DNA of 64,000 nucleotides from Pantoea sp. A4 (GCF_000295955.2 NZ_ALXE01000068.1:1-64000), one strand, 5' to 3'; counted from the first letter of the stretch, positions 1-8,985 are shown. The notes: generated from the sequence alone by a model not told the origin. Made by a program: numbers and translations.

Positions 1-92
1 ATGCATCGCGAAAGCAACAGACTTGCTGATGATTAAGGGGATTGTGCGGGGGAACAGACAGGAAAAAAAGGGCGGATAAAAAGATAAATAAC

Positions 93-116
93 GGGGCCAG
101 CACAGTCGCCAGCCCC
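93..116 (-). terminator. possible terminator after iolB
   Basis: A 9-bp stem with two wobble pairs (GGGGCCAGC against GCCAGCCCC, loop ACAGTC) lies just past the iolB stop on the minus strand. It is followed by a T-rich but interrupted stretch (TTATTTATCTTTTT). The rest of positions 1-123 shows no gene. Confidence 0.5.
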
Positions 117-123
117 TTAAAAC

Positions 124-939
124 TCAGTCGCGCGGATACTGGTCGCTGTTCACCCAGGCGTGATCTTTCTCCCAGGTAAATTTCCACAGACGCACCGGCC
201 CTGCCATCACGTTCAGGTAGTAGTTGTTGTAGCCTGCGATGGTTGCCACCGGGTGATAGCCGCGCGGCACGGTTACCACATCGCGGTTATACGGGGCCAT
301 GGCTTCATCCAGCGAGCGGTCATCGGTGTAGACGCGCTGCAAGGCAAAACCCGGTTCCGGGTCGAAGCGATGATAGTAAGTCTCTTCGAGGTAGGTTTCG
401 TTTTCGCTGTCTTCTTCGTCGTGCTTGTGGCTCGGGTAAGAGCTGGTATCGCCTTCGTTGGTATAGACTTCCACCACCAGCAGGCTGTCAGCCGGTTTGT
501 CATCCGGCAGGATGTTATGGACCAGACGCTTATTGTGCCCTTTGCCGCGCTGTTCGACGCCGACATCGCCCGGCGCAATCAGACGCGCAGGCAGGTTGCC
601 CTGGCTCGGCGCATTACACACCGCCAGTTCCAAATCGCTCTCTGCCACCACTTCAACCTCATCGTTGTGTGGGACATAGACAGAATAAGGAGGGATGCGC
701 TCGAACGGCGACATACGTCTGCCGATGTTCGGGAATTCAGCGTTACGCGTTTTTACTGAGGCCAGCCCGGCAACCAGTACCAGACACAGCTCTTTATCTC
801 CGCTATTCAAACGCAGCGTATCGCCTTTTTTCAGCAGATAGGCATCAAAACCAACGTAACGCCAGCCTGCGTTCTCCGGCGTAACGTGTTGAATACGCCC
901 GTTGCTGTCCGGCTTCTGTGCTTTTGCGAGTAAAGACAT
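124..939 (-). CDS. iolB: 5-deoxy-glucuronate isomerase IolB
   Basis: This 271-residue cytoplasmic cupin-fold isomerase converts 5-deoxy-D-glucuronate to 2-deoxy-5-keto-D-gluconate in myo-inositol breakdown. The sequence shows the IolB pattern: a SHKHDEED metal-binding stretch near residue 170, a YYHRFDPEPG segment, and a C-terminal HPVATIAGYNNYYLNVMAG segment. Length matches the family. The start is supported by a GGAGG ribosome-binding site six bases upstream. It lies downstream of iolA on the same strand with a 122-bp spacer that holds a strong inverted repeat, so the two may be co-transcribed. The upstream steps (iolG, iolE, iolD, iolC) are not in the window. Confidence 0.95.
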   Translation of the reverse strand: MSLLAKAQKPDSNGRIQHVTPENAGWRYVGFDAYLLKKGDTLRLNSGDKELCLVLVAGLASVKTRNAEFPNIGRRMSPFERIPPYSVYVPHNDEVEVVAESDLELAVCNAPSQGNLPARLIAPGDVGVEQRGKGHNKRLVHNILPDDKPADSLLVVEVYTNEGDTSSYPSHKHDEEDSENETYLEETYYHRFDPEPGFALQRVYTDDRSLDEAMAPYNRDVVTVPRGYHPVATIAGYNNYYLNVMAGPVRLWKFTWEKDHAWVNSDQYPRD

Positions 940-1005
940 CCTGATCCTCCGTCATACTTCGCGTTACGGCCGTAGGGTCGCAACGCGCAGGGAATTAATA
1001 GCAGA

Positions 1006-1039
1006 TGGGCTGCAGCGGCATTTCGCCCACTGCAGCCCA
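1006..1039. repeat. 10-bp perfect inverted repeat in the iolA-iolB spacer
   Basis: TGGGCTGCAG (1006-1015) and CTGCAGCCCA (1030-1039) are perfect inverted copies separated by 14 bases. No T-run follows on the minus strand, so it looks more like an intercistronic mRNA hairpin or partial attenuator than a classical terminator. Confidence 0.6.
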
Positions 1040-1061
1040 ATCAAAGCCTGGCCGGATAAGA

Positions 1062-2567
1062 TTAGCCCAGCGTTGGCATACTGAACTCAGACACCGTCTG
1101 CTGACCGCTCGGCCAGCGCGCAGTGGCGGTCTTCATGCGGGTGTAGAAACGCACGCCGTCTGGACCATGCACGTTCAGGGCACCGAACACGGAACGCTTC
1201 CAGCCACCAAAGCTGTGGAAGGCCATTGGCACCGGTACTGGCACGTTTACGCCAACCATGCCCGCTTCAACTTCCTGCACGAAGTCGCGAGCGGTGTTGC
1301 CGTTGCTGGTGAAGATAGCGCTGCCGTTGCCAAATTCATGGCTGTTAACCAGTTTCAGGGCGCTCTGGTAGTCTGGTGCACGCACAATGCTCAGCACCGG
1401 TCCAAAGATCTCTTCACGCCAGATGGTCATATCCGTGGTCACGTTGTCGAACAGCGTGCCGCCAACGTAGTAACCTTCTGCGTGGCCCGGCACCTGATAG
1501 TTACGACCATCAACAATCAGGGTCGCGCCTTCCTGCTCACCTTTGTCGATGTAGCCCAGCACTTTCTTCTGGTGCGCAGCAGATACCACCGGCCCCATTT
1601 CATTCTCTTCTGCACCCTGCTTGTGGCCAGGGCCAACGCGCAGGGCTTTCACCAGCGGCGTCAGGCGGCTGATCAGTTTGTCTGCGGTTTCATCGCCCAC
1701 AGCAACCACAACCGGCAGCGCCATGCAGCGTTCACCCGCTGAACCAAATGCACCGCCCATGATGGCGTTTACGGTGGCATCCAGATCCGCATCTGGCATG
1801 ACGATAGCGTGGTTTTTCGCGGCACCAAACGCCTGCACGCGTTTGCCGTGTGCGCTGGCGGTGGTATAGATGTGTTCCGCAACGCCGGAAGAACCAACGA
1901 AGCTAACTGCGGCAATACGTGGGTCTTTGTACAGCTGCTCAGCATCTTCGTTAGAGCTGTGTACCACGTTGAATACGCCATCTGGCAGGCCTGCTTCGGT
2001 CAGCAGTTCCGCCATGCGTACTGCGGCTGATGGGTCCAGGGCTGGTGGCTTCAGGACGAAGGTGTTACCGCACGCCAGTGCGATTGGGAACATCCACAGT
2101 GGCACCATCGCCGGGAAGTTAAATGGTGTGATACCCGCAACCACGCCAACCGGCTGCATCAGCGAGTAGCTGTCAACGCCAGTACCGACGTTAGCGGAGT
2201 ATTCGCCTTTGATCAGGTGTGGAATACCGCAAGCAAATTCAATCACTTCAATACCACGCGTCAGCTCGCCCAACGCATCCGACCACACTTTACCGTGTTC
2301 AGAAACAATCAGTGCGGCCAGCTCATCACGGTGCTGTTCCATCAGCGCTTTGAAGTTGAACAACACGCGAGCACGACGCAACGGTGAAGTACGAGACCAG
2401 GCCGGGAAAGCGGCATGAGCGACTTCAATCGCATGGGCGACTTCATCAGCAGTGCTTTGCGTCAGCTCACGTACCACTTTACCAGTGGCAGGATCGTACA
2501 CAGGGATGGTTTCGTTGCTGGCGCTGAAGGTCGTTTGACCGCCAATAAAGTTTCCTACGATAGTCAT
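1062..2567 (-). CDS. iolA: methylmalonate-semialdehyde dehydrogenase IolA (MmsA)
   Basis: This 501-residue CoA-acylating aldehyde dehydrogenase oxidises malonate semialdehyde and methylmalonate semialdehyde to acetyl-CoA and propionyl-CoA, the last step of inositol catabolism. Visible family marks are the catalytic cysteine in GSAGERCMALPV (about residue 285), the QAFGAAKNHAIVMPDAD stretch, and the C-terminal NVPVPVPMAFHSFGGWKRS segment typical of MmsA/IolA. The chosen start has an AGAGG ribosome-binding site eight bases upstream and begins MTIVGNFIGG, as family members do. A longer in-frame extension to 2624 lacks support. It is transcribed away from the IolI-like gene across a 446-bp intergenic region. 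Confidence 0.95.
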   Translation of the reverse strand: MTIVGNFIGGQTTFSASNETIPVYDPATGKVVRELTQSTADEVAHAIEVAHAAFPAWSRTSPLRRARVLFNFKALMEQHRDELAALIVSEHGKVWSDALGELTRGIEVIEFACGIPHLIKGEYSANVGTGVDSYSLMQPVGVVAGITPFNFPAMVPLWMFPIALACGNTFVLKPPALDPSAAVRMAELLTEAGLPDGVFNVVHSSNEDAEQLYKDPRIAAVSFVGSSGVAEHIYTTASAHGKRVQAFGAAKNHAIVMPDADLDATVNAIMGGAFGSAGERCMALPVVVAVGDETADKLISRLTPLVKALRVGPGHKQGAEENEMGPVVSAAHQKKVLGYIDKGEQEGATLIVDGRNYQVPGHAEGYYVGGTLFDNVTTDMTIWREEIFGPVLSIVRAPDYQSALKLVNSHEFGNGSAIFTSNGNTARDFVQEVEAGMVGVNVPVPVPMAFHSFGGWKRSVFGALNVHGPDGVRFYTRMKTATARWPSGQQTVSEFSMPTLG

Positions 2568-2692
2568 GTTGTTGCCTCTTTGAATGTGATGAGTTCCCTG
2601 CAGAGCTGCCGTGCTTAAGATCACGCTGCCTGACCAGGCAAAACCGAAAAGCGTGGTATGAACCTATTACAGTGGAATAAATTTTTCAAATA

Positions 2693-2709
2693 AATCTTTT
2701 TGAAAGATT
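2693..2709. promoter_or_regulatory. palindrome upstream of iolA
   Basis: AATCTTT-TTG-AAAGATT is a perfect 7-bp dyad about 130 bases upstream of the iolA start, in an AT-rich promoter region. It could be an operator. The cognate protein is not identifiable from this window. Confidence 0.4.
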
Positions 2710-2870
2710 CAATTTTAGAGGCCTGGATCGCATTTTTCTTCACAGGTGCATTACAAAACTGAAACGTCTACACCGCCCGCCGTGATTAGCGCTATAACCG
2801 CTATCGCCCCGCGCAGAAAGGAGTTTTACCGCGTCATATCGCCACGTTTTTTACCAGAGCCAGAAACGGA

Positions 2871-2937
2871 AAATGAAATTATTGCGAGGGAGATCTAATA
2901 ATCTACATTTCATAATTCACTTAAAATGAAATAAATG
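2871..2937. promoter_or_regulatory. cluster of three ATGAAAT-type repeats upstream of the IolI-like gene
   Basis: Two direct copies, AAATGAAATTATTG (2871-2884) and AAATGAAATAAATG (2924-2937), flank one inverted copy, ATTTCATAATT (2907-2917). The last two form a dyad around position 2920, about 90 bases before the start codon. This arrangement is typical of a multi-site operator. IolR is the plausible ligand, but this is inference. Confidence 0.4.
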
Positions 2938-3013
2938 TTTTCTTTAGGGCTGATTTTTTGTTTCGCTTCTTACTGACTTGTACTTGCTTACCTTACCTAC
3001 AGGAGCCGTTTCC

Positions 3014-3829
3014 ATGGCTATCGATCCAACCCGTTTTTGCATTAACCGTAAAATCGCACCGAATCTGTCTATTGAAGCCTTCTTCCAGTTGGTCACGCGT
3101 CTCGGCCTGCACAAAGTGGAGTTGCGTAACGATATGCCGAGTGGAAAAGTCACCGATGATTTGACCCCGGAACAGCTTCGTGCGCTGACGGAAAAGTACA
3201 ACATTGAAATTATTACCATCAATGCGCTCTATCCGTTCAACCAGATCAGCGATGACCTGCTGGCCCGTGCTGAAGCACTGCTGCAAGAGGCGAAAAGTAT
3301 TGGTGCACAGGCACTGGTGATGTGCCCGCTGAACGACGGCACCCGCATTGATGCACAAACGACGCTGGCAGCGCTGAAAACCCTGGCACCGTTGTTTGAA
3401 AAATATGGCGTGAAAGGTCTGGTCGAGCCGCTGGGCTTCCCTGTCAGTTCGCTGCGTTCGGCGGTTGAAGCACGCAATCTGATCCGCGAAGCCAGTCTGC
3501 CGTTCCAACTGGTGCTGGATACCTTCCATCACCATCTGTATGAAAATGCAGAGCAGGAGCAGGCCAACGCGGACATTACGCCGGACATTGGTCTGGTACA
3601 CCTGTCCGGGGTGGAAGATCCACGCCCTACCGCAGCGCTGACCGACGAAGAACGCATTATGTTAACCGAAGAAGACCTGCTGAAAAGTGTGCAGCAGGTA
3701 CAGGCACTGGAGAAACGAGGCTATAAGGGCATCTACGCCTTTGAACCTTTCTCTTCTGTGCTGAGCAGCTGGGATGAAAAGGAGATAGAACAACAAATTC
3801 GCCACAGTATCGCCTTGCTGCAAGGCTAG
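3014..3829 (+). CDS. iolI: IolI-like sugar isomerase/epimerase (TIM barrel)
   Basis: This 271-residue protein belongs to the AP-endonuclease-like TIM barrel family of sugar isomerases. It resembles IolI, which interconverts inosose isomers in inositol catabolism. Visible signatures are ALYPFNQISDD, a metal-ligand glutamate in LVEPLGFP, the LVLDTFHHHLY segment carrying aspartate and histidine ligands, and a terminal AFEPFSS glutamate. The start at 3014 was chosen because AGGAG precedes it by nine bases; the longer in-frame start at 2978 has no such site. It is divergent from iolA, so joint control is expected. Exact substrate specificity (IolI versus IolH subclass) cannot be settled by eye. 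Confidence 0.75.
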   Translation: MAIDPTRFCINRKIAPNLSIEAFFQLVTRLGLHKVELRNDMPSGKVTDDLTPEQLRALTEKYNIEIITINALYPFNQISDDLLARAEALLQEAKSIGAQALVMCPLNDGTRIDAQTTLAALKTLAPLFEKYGVKGLVEPLGFPVSSLRSAVEARNLIREASLPFQLVLDTFHHHLYENAEQEQANADITPDIGLVHLSGVEDPRPTAALTDEERIMLTEEDLLKSVQQVQALEKRGYKGIYAFEPFSSVLSSWDEKEIEQQIRHSIALLQG

Positions 3830-3897
3830 TATCGCGCGGAGTCGGTTTGCTGGCTCCGCACTACAGATCCTTATCTGTGTCTGCGGACACATTTTTT

Positions 3898-3922
3898 GGC
3901 CTCGGTCGGAGGCCGCTTTTTT
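3898..3922 (+). terminator. rho-independent terminator after the IolI-like gene
   Basis: GGCCTC-GGTCG-GAGGCC followed by GCTTTTTTC. It lies 69 bases past the stop codon. A second, weaker inverted repeat (GCGGAG...CTCCGC, 3837-3859) precedes it. Confidence 0.75.
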
Positions 3923-4074
3923 CTTCTCTTCTCGTCAATCAACCCTGCCTTATTCCCTGCCACCCGGTAGCGCCTTGGTTCTGCCTGACGCGGCTAGCGT
4001 ATGAAAACCCGCGGTGCCGAGCGGATACAACTGACGATATGCTTGCCCAGTTTCAACACATGATTCGCGGCCAC

Positions 4075-5292
4075 TTACCCCTGATGGACTTCGCTGGGGG
4101 TTTCCGGCTCACGTCGCCGCAGGCGCAGCGTGCAGTAGAGCGCCAGGCACACCAATAATCCGGTCAGCAGATAAACAAACGAAAAGCCCACCAGGCTCAT
4201 GATCAAACCCGCCAGCGGGCCAGTGATGCCAAGGGAAAGGTCCATAAACGCCGTATAGGTTGCCAGTGCGCTGCCCTGGTTTTGCTGCGGCACGCGCTTA
4301 ACGGCCACCACGCCAATTGCCGGGAACACCAGTGAGAAACCCGCTCCGGTAAGAAACGCGCCCAAATTAGCCAGCCAGGGAGCAAAGGCACCCGCGACGA
4401 AAAACAGCCCTAATGCTTCCACAGCAAGACACACTGCCGCCACGAATAGCCCGCCATGACGATTAATCGCGTTCGGGAACAGCAACCGCGTGCCGACAAA
4501 AGCCGCACTGAAGAGCGAGAGCGCAAAAGCCGCTCCTTCCCAACCTCGCGCCTGATAGAACAGCGTAATAAAGGTCGCAATCACGCCAAATCCGGCGGAA
4601 CCCATTGCCAGAATCAGGCCGTAGCCATACACCTTCCCCAACACCGCGCGGAACGGGAGCGGCTTGTTTTTACTGCCTTTAACACCGGGCTTCGGCAGCG
4701 CCAGCGCAATACCCAGCACGCATATCGCAATAACCACAGCCGCCAGCCACAACAATCCCCCGGTGCGATAGATCACCACGCCCAGTGGCGCACCAATCGC
4801 CATCGCCCCATAGGTGACAATCCCGTTCCACGAAATAACGCGACCAATGTGCAGCGATCCCACCTTTGCCACACCCCACAGTGAGGTGCCGGTACCACAG
4901 AAACTCTGCCCGGTGCCCAGGATGAGCCGCCCAATACACAACAGTACCAGGCTAATCACTGGCGTGTGCTGCGTAAAAGCCGCTAACAGGGTAAAGACGC
5001 CGCTGACCAGACATCCCGCCATGCCAAACACCACCACGCGTTTCGGTCCCCAGAGGTCGGCATACCGTCCGGCATGAGGGCGAGTAATCAGCGTGGCAAC
5101 ATATTGCAGGCTAATCACCAGACCGGCCCAAAAGGCGCTATATCCCAGGCTGTCATGGACAAAACCCGGCAGCACGGCCAGCGGCAAACCGATGGTGAGA
5201 TAGCTGGCGAAATTGAAAATCACAATCGAGAGAATGACCAGGTTGAGCTGAAAACCGCTGGGAGCCGCTGCTGGTGTGGCTGGTTGGGGCAT
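4075..5292 (-). CDS. MFS transporter of the YfcJ/YhhS type
   Basis: This 405-residue inner-membrane protein has about twelve hydrophobic segments and the MFS loop motif between helices 2 and 3 (GRYADLWGPKR). The N-terminal pattern FNFASYLTIGLPLAVLPGFVHD and the segment RLILGTGQSFCGTGTSLWGVAK match the YfcJ/YhhS group, which are putative small-molecule or drug exporters. The proline/alanine-rich first 12 residues are probably cytoplasmic. It is divergent from the ABC importer genes across 157 bp. Substrate unknown. Confidence 0.8.
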   Translation of the reverse strand: MPQPATPAAAPSGFQLNLVILSIVIFNFASYLTIGLPLAVLPGFVHDSLGYSAFWAGLVISLQYVATLITRPHAGRYADLWGPKRVVVFGMAGCLVSGVFTLLAAFTQHTPVISLVLLCIGRLILGTGQSFCGTGTSLWGVAKVGSLHIGRVISWNGIVTYGAMAIGAPLGVVIYRTGGLLWLAAVVIAICVLGIALALPKPGVKGSKNKPLPFRAVLGKVYGYGLILAMGSAGFGVIATFITLFYQARGWEGAAFALSLFSAAFVGTRLLFPNAINRHGGLFVAAVCLAVEALGLFFVAGAFAPWLANLGAFLTGAGFSLVFPAIGVVAVKRVPQQNQGSALATYTAFMDLSLGITGPLAGLIMSLVGFSFVYLLTGLLVCLALYCTLRLRRREPETPSEVHQG

Positions 5293-5449
5293 GACGTATT
5301 GCGCTCGTGATTGATTGAATTTGATTACGGTAAAATCACTATACCGCTTTTGCCGCCGCTTGCACTCACGCGGGTGCGCTGCTTCATCATTTCGTCATAT
5401 CCCATCGCCAGACTAGCCGCCAGTAAATCCCAAAGAGGATCACAATCTG

Positions 5450-6163
5450 ATGAAGCCTGCACCTGTTCAGGTGGCAGTGCGCGATCTCAACTGGTCAGTT
5501 GGGAAGCAGCGCATATTGCACAACCTGTCACTCACCTTCCCGGCGGGTGAAACCGTTGCCCTGCTCGGCCCTTCCGGCTGTGGCAAAAGCACCCTGTTAA
5601 AACTGCTGGCGGGCCTGACCCAGCCAGAAAGCGGCGAGATCTGGTTTGACGATCGCTGCATCGCTTCCGCCCGTTTCTGCACTCCGCCAGAAGGCCGCCA
5701 ACTCGGTATGGTTTTTCAGGACTACGCCCTGTGGCCACACATGAGCGTTGCCCAAAATATTGCCTTCCCACTGCGTATGCGCGGCGTGGAGAAAGCCACG
5801 CTGCACTCGCGTGTGGAAGAGATGCTAACGCGCGTGGGGCTAGAGGGTTTTGCCCAACGTAAACCTTCCGCGCTCTCCGGCGGCCAGCAGCAGCGCGTGG
5901 CGCTGGCGCGGGCCCTGATCGCCGAACCTGCCATTCTGCTGTTTGATGAGCCGCTCTCCAACCTCGACCGGGATCTGCGTGAATCGCTGGCCCACAGCAT
6001 GAAACAGCTGCTGCGCCAGAGTGGCACCACTGCGGTTTACGTCACCCACGACCGTGAAGAAGCGAACATCATTGCCGACCGAATTGTCCACCTGGCGCAG
6101 GGCCAGGTTCACTCCATCACCCAGAACGCAGGAAACCCCGATGCCCTCACACAACCGTTTTAA
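5450..6163 (+). CDS. ABC transporter ATP-binding subunit, ferric iron/phosphonate type
   Basis: This 237-residue ATPase powers the importer encoded by the next two genes. It shows Walker A (GPSGCGKST, about residue 40), Q-loop FQDYALWPH, the signature LSGGQQQRVALARAL, Walker B ILLFDEPLSN and the switch histidine in THDREE. At 237 residues it lacks most of the C-terminal regulatory domain present in FbpC/PotA-class ATPases of about 350 residues. An AGAGGA site precedes the start by nine bases. Its 3' end overlaps the binding-protein gene by 23 bases, implying translational coupling. The substrate is not certain. Confidence 0.85.
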   Translation: MKPAPVQVAVRDLNWSVGKQRILHNLSLTFPAGETVALLGPSGCGKSTLLKLLAGLTQPESGEIWFDDRCIASARFCTPPEGRQLGMVFQDYALWPHMSVAQNIAFPLRMRGVEKATLHSRVEEMLTRVGLEGFAQRKPSALSGGQQQRVALARALIAEPAILLFDEPLSNLDRDLRESLAHSMKQLLRQSGTTAVYVTHDREEANIIADRIVHLAQGQVHSITQNAGNPDALTQPF

Positions 6164-7112
6164 AACCAGCGCGCTTGCCGCCCTGATGATGACCAGTGCC
6201 ATGATGGTGCAAGAAGCCCACGCCCTCACGGTCTACACCGCTGGCCCCGGCGCACTGGCCAAAAGCCTGGCGAGCGGCTTTGAGAAGCAAACCGGGATCA
6301 AAGTAAATATTTTCCAGGCCACCACCGGCAAAGTCATGGCGCGCCTGGAGGCAGAACAAGCCAATCCGCAGGCCGATGTGCTGATATCCGCCTCATGGGA
6401 TACCGCAGAAGATCTGCACCAGCGCGGTTGGTTGCTGCCTTACCAAAGCCCGAATGCGGCCCAGGTTCCAGACGCCTATAAAAGTGCCGATTTCGTTGCC
6501 CAGGGGATCTCCGCACTGGGCATCGTGTGGAACAGCAAAAGTAATACGCCTGAGCCAAAAAGCTGGAGCGACCTGACTGGCCCGGCGTTTAAAAACAACG
6601 TCACTATGCCCGATCCGGCGCTGTCAGGTGCCTCAGCAGATTTGCTCATCGGGCTGCAAAACGCCGAAGGCGAACAGGCGTGGCAACTGTTTGATCGGCT
6701 GAAAAGCAACGGGCTGGTGATCAGTGGGCCAAACGCACAGGCCGTCGCACCGGTGTTGCAGGGGGCGAAAGCCGCAGTGTTTGGTGCGGTGGATTACGTC
6801 ACCTACAACAACATTGCCCAGGGTGAGTCGGTGAAAGTCGTGTTCCCGCAGGATGGCACCGTCGCGGTACCGCGCCCGATGATGATTCTGAAAAACAGCC
6901 AACACGCCGCCGATGCCAAAGCCTTTGTGGATTACGTGTTGTCGCCAGAAGGTCAGCAGCAGGTTGCCGCCGCCTGGTTGATGCCAGCGCGCACGGATAT
7001 CAAAGCACAGCGCCCTTTGATCACCGAAATCAAATTGCTGCCGCAGCGCGCCAGCGAAGGCAGTGAACGCGCCGCCACGCTACAACGTTTCCGCACGCTG
7101 TTTGGTCAGTAA
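6141..7112 (+). CDS. ABC transporter periplasmic substrate-binding protein
   Basis: The 323-residue product starts with a clear Sec signal peptide (MPSHNRF, hydrophobic core, cleavage after ...QEAHA). The mature protein begins LTVYTAGPGALAKSLASGFEKQTGIKVN, the pattern of iron(III)/2-aminoethylphosphonate/thiamine-type binding proteins. The start at 6141 fits the signal peptide; an upstream in-frame start at 6021 would be inside the ATPase gene. It sits between the ATPase and permease genes, an order (ATPase, binding protein, permease) different from the common binding protein-permease-ATPase order. The tyrosines that clamp iron in FbpA are not obvious, so a phosphonate or other oxyanion ligand is possible. 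Confidence 0.85.
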   Translation: MPSHNRFKTSALAALMMTSAMMVQEAHALTVYTAGPGALAKSLASGFEKQTGIKVNIFQATTGKVMARLEAEQANPQADVLISASWDTAEDLHQRGWLLPYQSPNAAQVPDAYKSADFVAQGISALGIVWNSKSNTPEPKSWSDLTGPAFKNNVTMPDPALSGASADLLIGLQNAEGEQAWQLFDRLKSNGLVISGPNAQAVAPVLQGAKAAVFGAVDYVTYNNIAQGESVKVVFPQDGTVAVPRPMMILKNSQHAADAKAFVDYVLSPEGQQQVAAAWLMPARTDIKAQRPLITEIKLLPQRASEGSERAATLQRFRTLFGQ

Positions 7113-7113
7113 T

Positions 7114-8763
7114 ATGCCACGCTCCTGGCTCAACCTGGCTATTTTGCTGGCGTTACTGCTGCTGGTGGCCCTGCCGCTGCTGTTTATTGTGTTGCAGGCG
7201 ATCTTCCCGCTGCTCAGTGAGGGACGCTGGAGTGGGGCGTTTTCCGCCCTACCGCGTCTGTTAAATGACAGCGAACTGGTGCCGATGTGGACTGGCACCC
7301 TGAAGATCGGCGTCGGGGTAGCGCTGTGTAGCCTGATCCCCGGCCTGCTGTTGGGTAGCCTGCGTGGGCTGTTTCGCCTGCCCGGCGCTGCCCTGTGGGA
7401 CCTGCTGTTGGTGGTGCCTTTCCTGACGCCGCCCTATATTGCGGCGTTAAGCTGGACGCTGGCGCTGCAACGCAACGGCTATGTGCAACAGCTCACCGGC
7501 ATTAATTTCGACGGCCTGCTCTTTAGCGCCAGCGGCATGATGCTGGTGATGACGCTGAATATCTTTCCGGTGATCTACTTCGCCGTGTCGCGCACACTGC
7601 TGAGCAATGGGCAACGGCTGGCTTCCGTGGCTCGCGTCCATGGCGCTTCCCCGTGGCGCGCCTGGTGGCATATCACCCTGCCTCTGACGTTGCCTGCGCT
7701 GGCGGGCAGCCTGCTGCTGGCCTTCACCATGGCCATTGATGAGTATGGCGTGCCAGCGGCTCTTGGCACCCGCGCACATCTGACCTTGATGACGGTAGGC
7801 ATTGAGCAGAAGCTGGGCGACTGGCCCATCGACCTGCCGGGCGCTGCCAGCCTGTCACTGCTGCTGAGCATGGTGGCGCTGGCAGCCTGGCTACTCCAGC
7901 GCCGGTTGAGTCAGCAGGAAGTCACAACGCAAAACGGCAAACCCAGTGCTTACGAAGGCATTCAGGCGGGCATCTGGGTTTACCCCATGTTGCTGTTGTT
8001 TGGGCTGACGGTGTTTCTGGCGGTGGTACTGCCGCTGTCATCCATGACCCTCAGTGGGCTGCTGAACACGCTATCCGGCGGCCTTGAGTGGAGCAACCTG
8101 TCGCTGCGTCATTTCTCCGCGCTGTTTAGTGCGCAGGGCGAGGCGTTGGGCGCATTTTCTACCAGCATCGGGTTGGCGCTGGCCGCCGCCCTGCTGACCG
8201 GGCTGCTGGGTTTCCTGGTGGCAACGCGCGTCAGTGAGGGCAAAAGTCGCGGCCTCGCCTGGCTGGATGGGCTGGCGCTGCTGCCCGCGGCCATGCCCGG
8301 CGTGGTGATTGGCGTGGGCCTGATTTTGGTCTGGAATCGCGGGTTTTGGCCGGTAACGCCTTATAACACGCTATTTATTTTGCTGATTTCCTATTGCTGC
8401 CTGCTGCTGCCGTGGCCGGTGCGCTATGTCAGCGGCGCGCTGCGTCAGCTTTCGCCTGCACTGGAATCTGCCGCCCGTGTGCACGGCGCATCGCGCTGGC
8501 AGGCGCTGCGCTGGGTGGTGCTACCGCTGGTGTCCCCTGCGTTGATTGCCGCCATGATGATGGTGTTTGCTATCGCCTCGCGTGAGCTGGTGACGTCTTT
8601 ACTGTTAGCCCCCGCAGGCAGCCAAACCGTGGCACTGTTTATCTGGCGGCAGTTCGAGCAAGGTTCCGTGGGTGATGGCATGGCAATGGCCACCCTCACG
8701 CTGGTGGCTACGCTTACCCTGATGGCTCTGGCTCAGAGATTATTGCACCGCCAGCAACGTTGA
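7114..8763 (+). CDS. ABC transporter permease, two fused transmembrane domains
   Basis: This 549-residue permease has roughly twelve membrane helices and two EAA-type ATPase contact loops: ASVARVHGASPWRAWWHITLP and ESAARVHGASRWQALRWVVLP. This marks it as a tandem permease of the FbpB/AfuB/PhnU-V type. The start at 7114 lies one base after the binding-protein stop; an earlier in-frame start at 7063 would overlap that gene. It completes the importer. No strong terminator follows; a GC-rich inverted repeat without T-run is at 8770-8797. Confidence 0.88.
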   Translation: MPRSWLNLAILLALLLLVALPLLFIVLQAIFPLLSEGRWSGAFSALPRLLNDSELVPMWTGTLKIGVGVALCSLIPGLLLGSLRGLFRLPGAALWDLLLVVPFLTPPYIAALSWTLALQRNGYVQQLTGINFDGLLFSASGMMLVMTLNIFPVIYFAVSRTLLSNGQRLASVARVHGASPWRAWWHITLPLTLPALAGSLLLAFTMAIDEYGVPAALGTRAHLTLMTVGIEQKLGDWPIDLPGAASLSLLLSMVALAAWLLQRRLSQQEVTTQNGKPSAYEGIQAGIWVYPMLLLFGLTVFLAVVLPLSSMTLSGLLNTLSGGLEWSNLSLRHFSALFSAQGEALGAFSTSIGLALAAALLTGLLGFLVATRVSEGKSRGLAWLDGLALLPAAMPGVVIGVGLILVWNRGFWPVTPYNTLFILLISYCCLLLPWPVRYVSGALRQLSPALESAARVHGASRWQALRWVVLPLVSPALIAAMMMVFAIASRELVTSLLLAPAGSQTVALFIWRQFEQGSVGDGMAMATLTLVATLTLMALAQRLLHRQQR

Positions 8764-8985
8764 TTGACCGCCACCCGCGCCGCTCAGGCGCGGTGTGGCA
8801 TCTCCTCCCTTCCTGAAATTCTCCGGCGCACGAAATAAAAGTAAAAAACCGGCTTCACGGGTCGATAAACCGTCAGTGGGCGCTGAATTTATCAGCGAAA
8901 AGCACGCTCGGCGTGGCGCAGGAACATGCTATGCTGCGTAAGCCCCTGCACCACCTGACTGACGCATTTCACTTCAGAGGACTCC

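Larger units (their letters stand above)
2568..3013. other. intergenic region between divergent iolA and the IolI-like gene
   Basis: No gene is seen in these 446 bases. The stretch is AT-rich, especially 2660-2730 and 2865-2960, and must hold both divergent promoters. It contains the dyad and the repeated ATGAAAT motifs listed separately, candidate binding sites for an inositol-type repressor whose gene is not in the window. Confidence 0.6.

Noticed and set aside
160..759. Long open frame on the plus strand opposite iolB
   Set aside because: It is an antisense shadow of iolB, has no ribosome-binding site and a low-complexity composition typical of such shadows.
1005..1742. 245-codon plus-strand frame opposite iolA
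   Set aside because: Antisense shadow of a well-conserved gene; its His/Arg/Ala-rich translation matches no protein pattern.
3847..4158. 103-codon plus-strand frame in the gap after the IolI-like gene
   Set aside because: It runs through the terminator at 3898-3922 and into the antisense of the MFS gene; the translation looks non-coding.
8770..8797. GC-rich inverted repeat after the ABC permease gene as a terminator
   Set aside because: The stem is plausible but no T-run follows, so I do not call it a rho-independent terminator.
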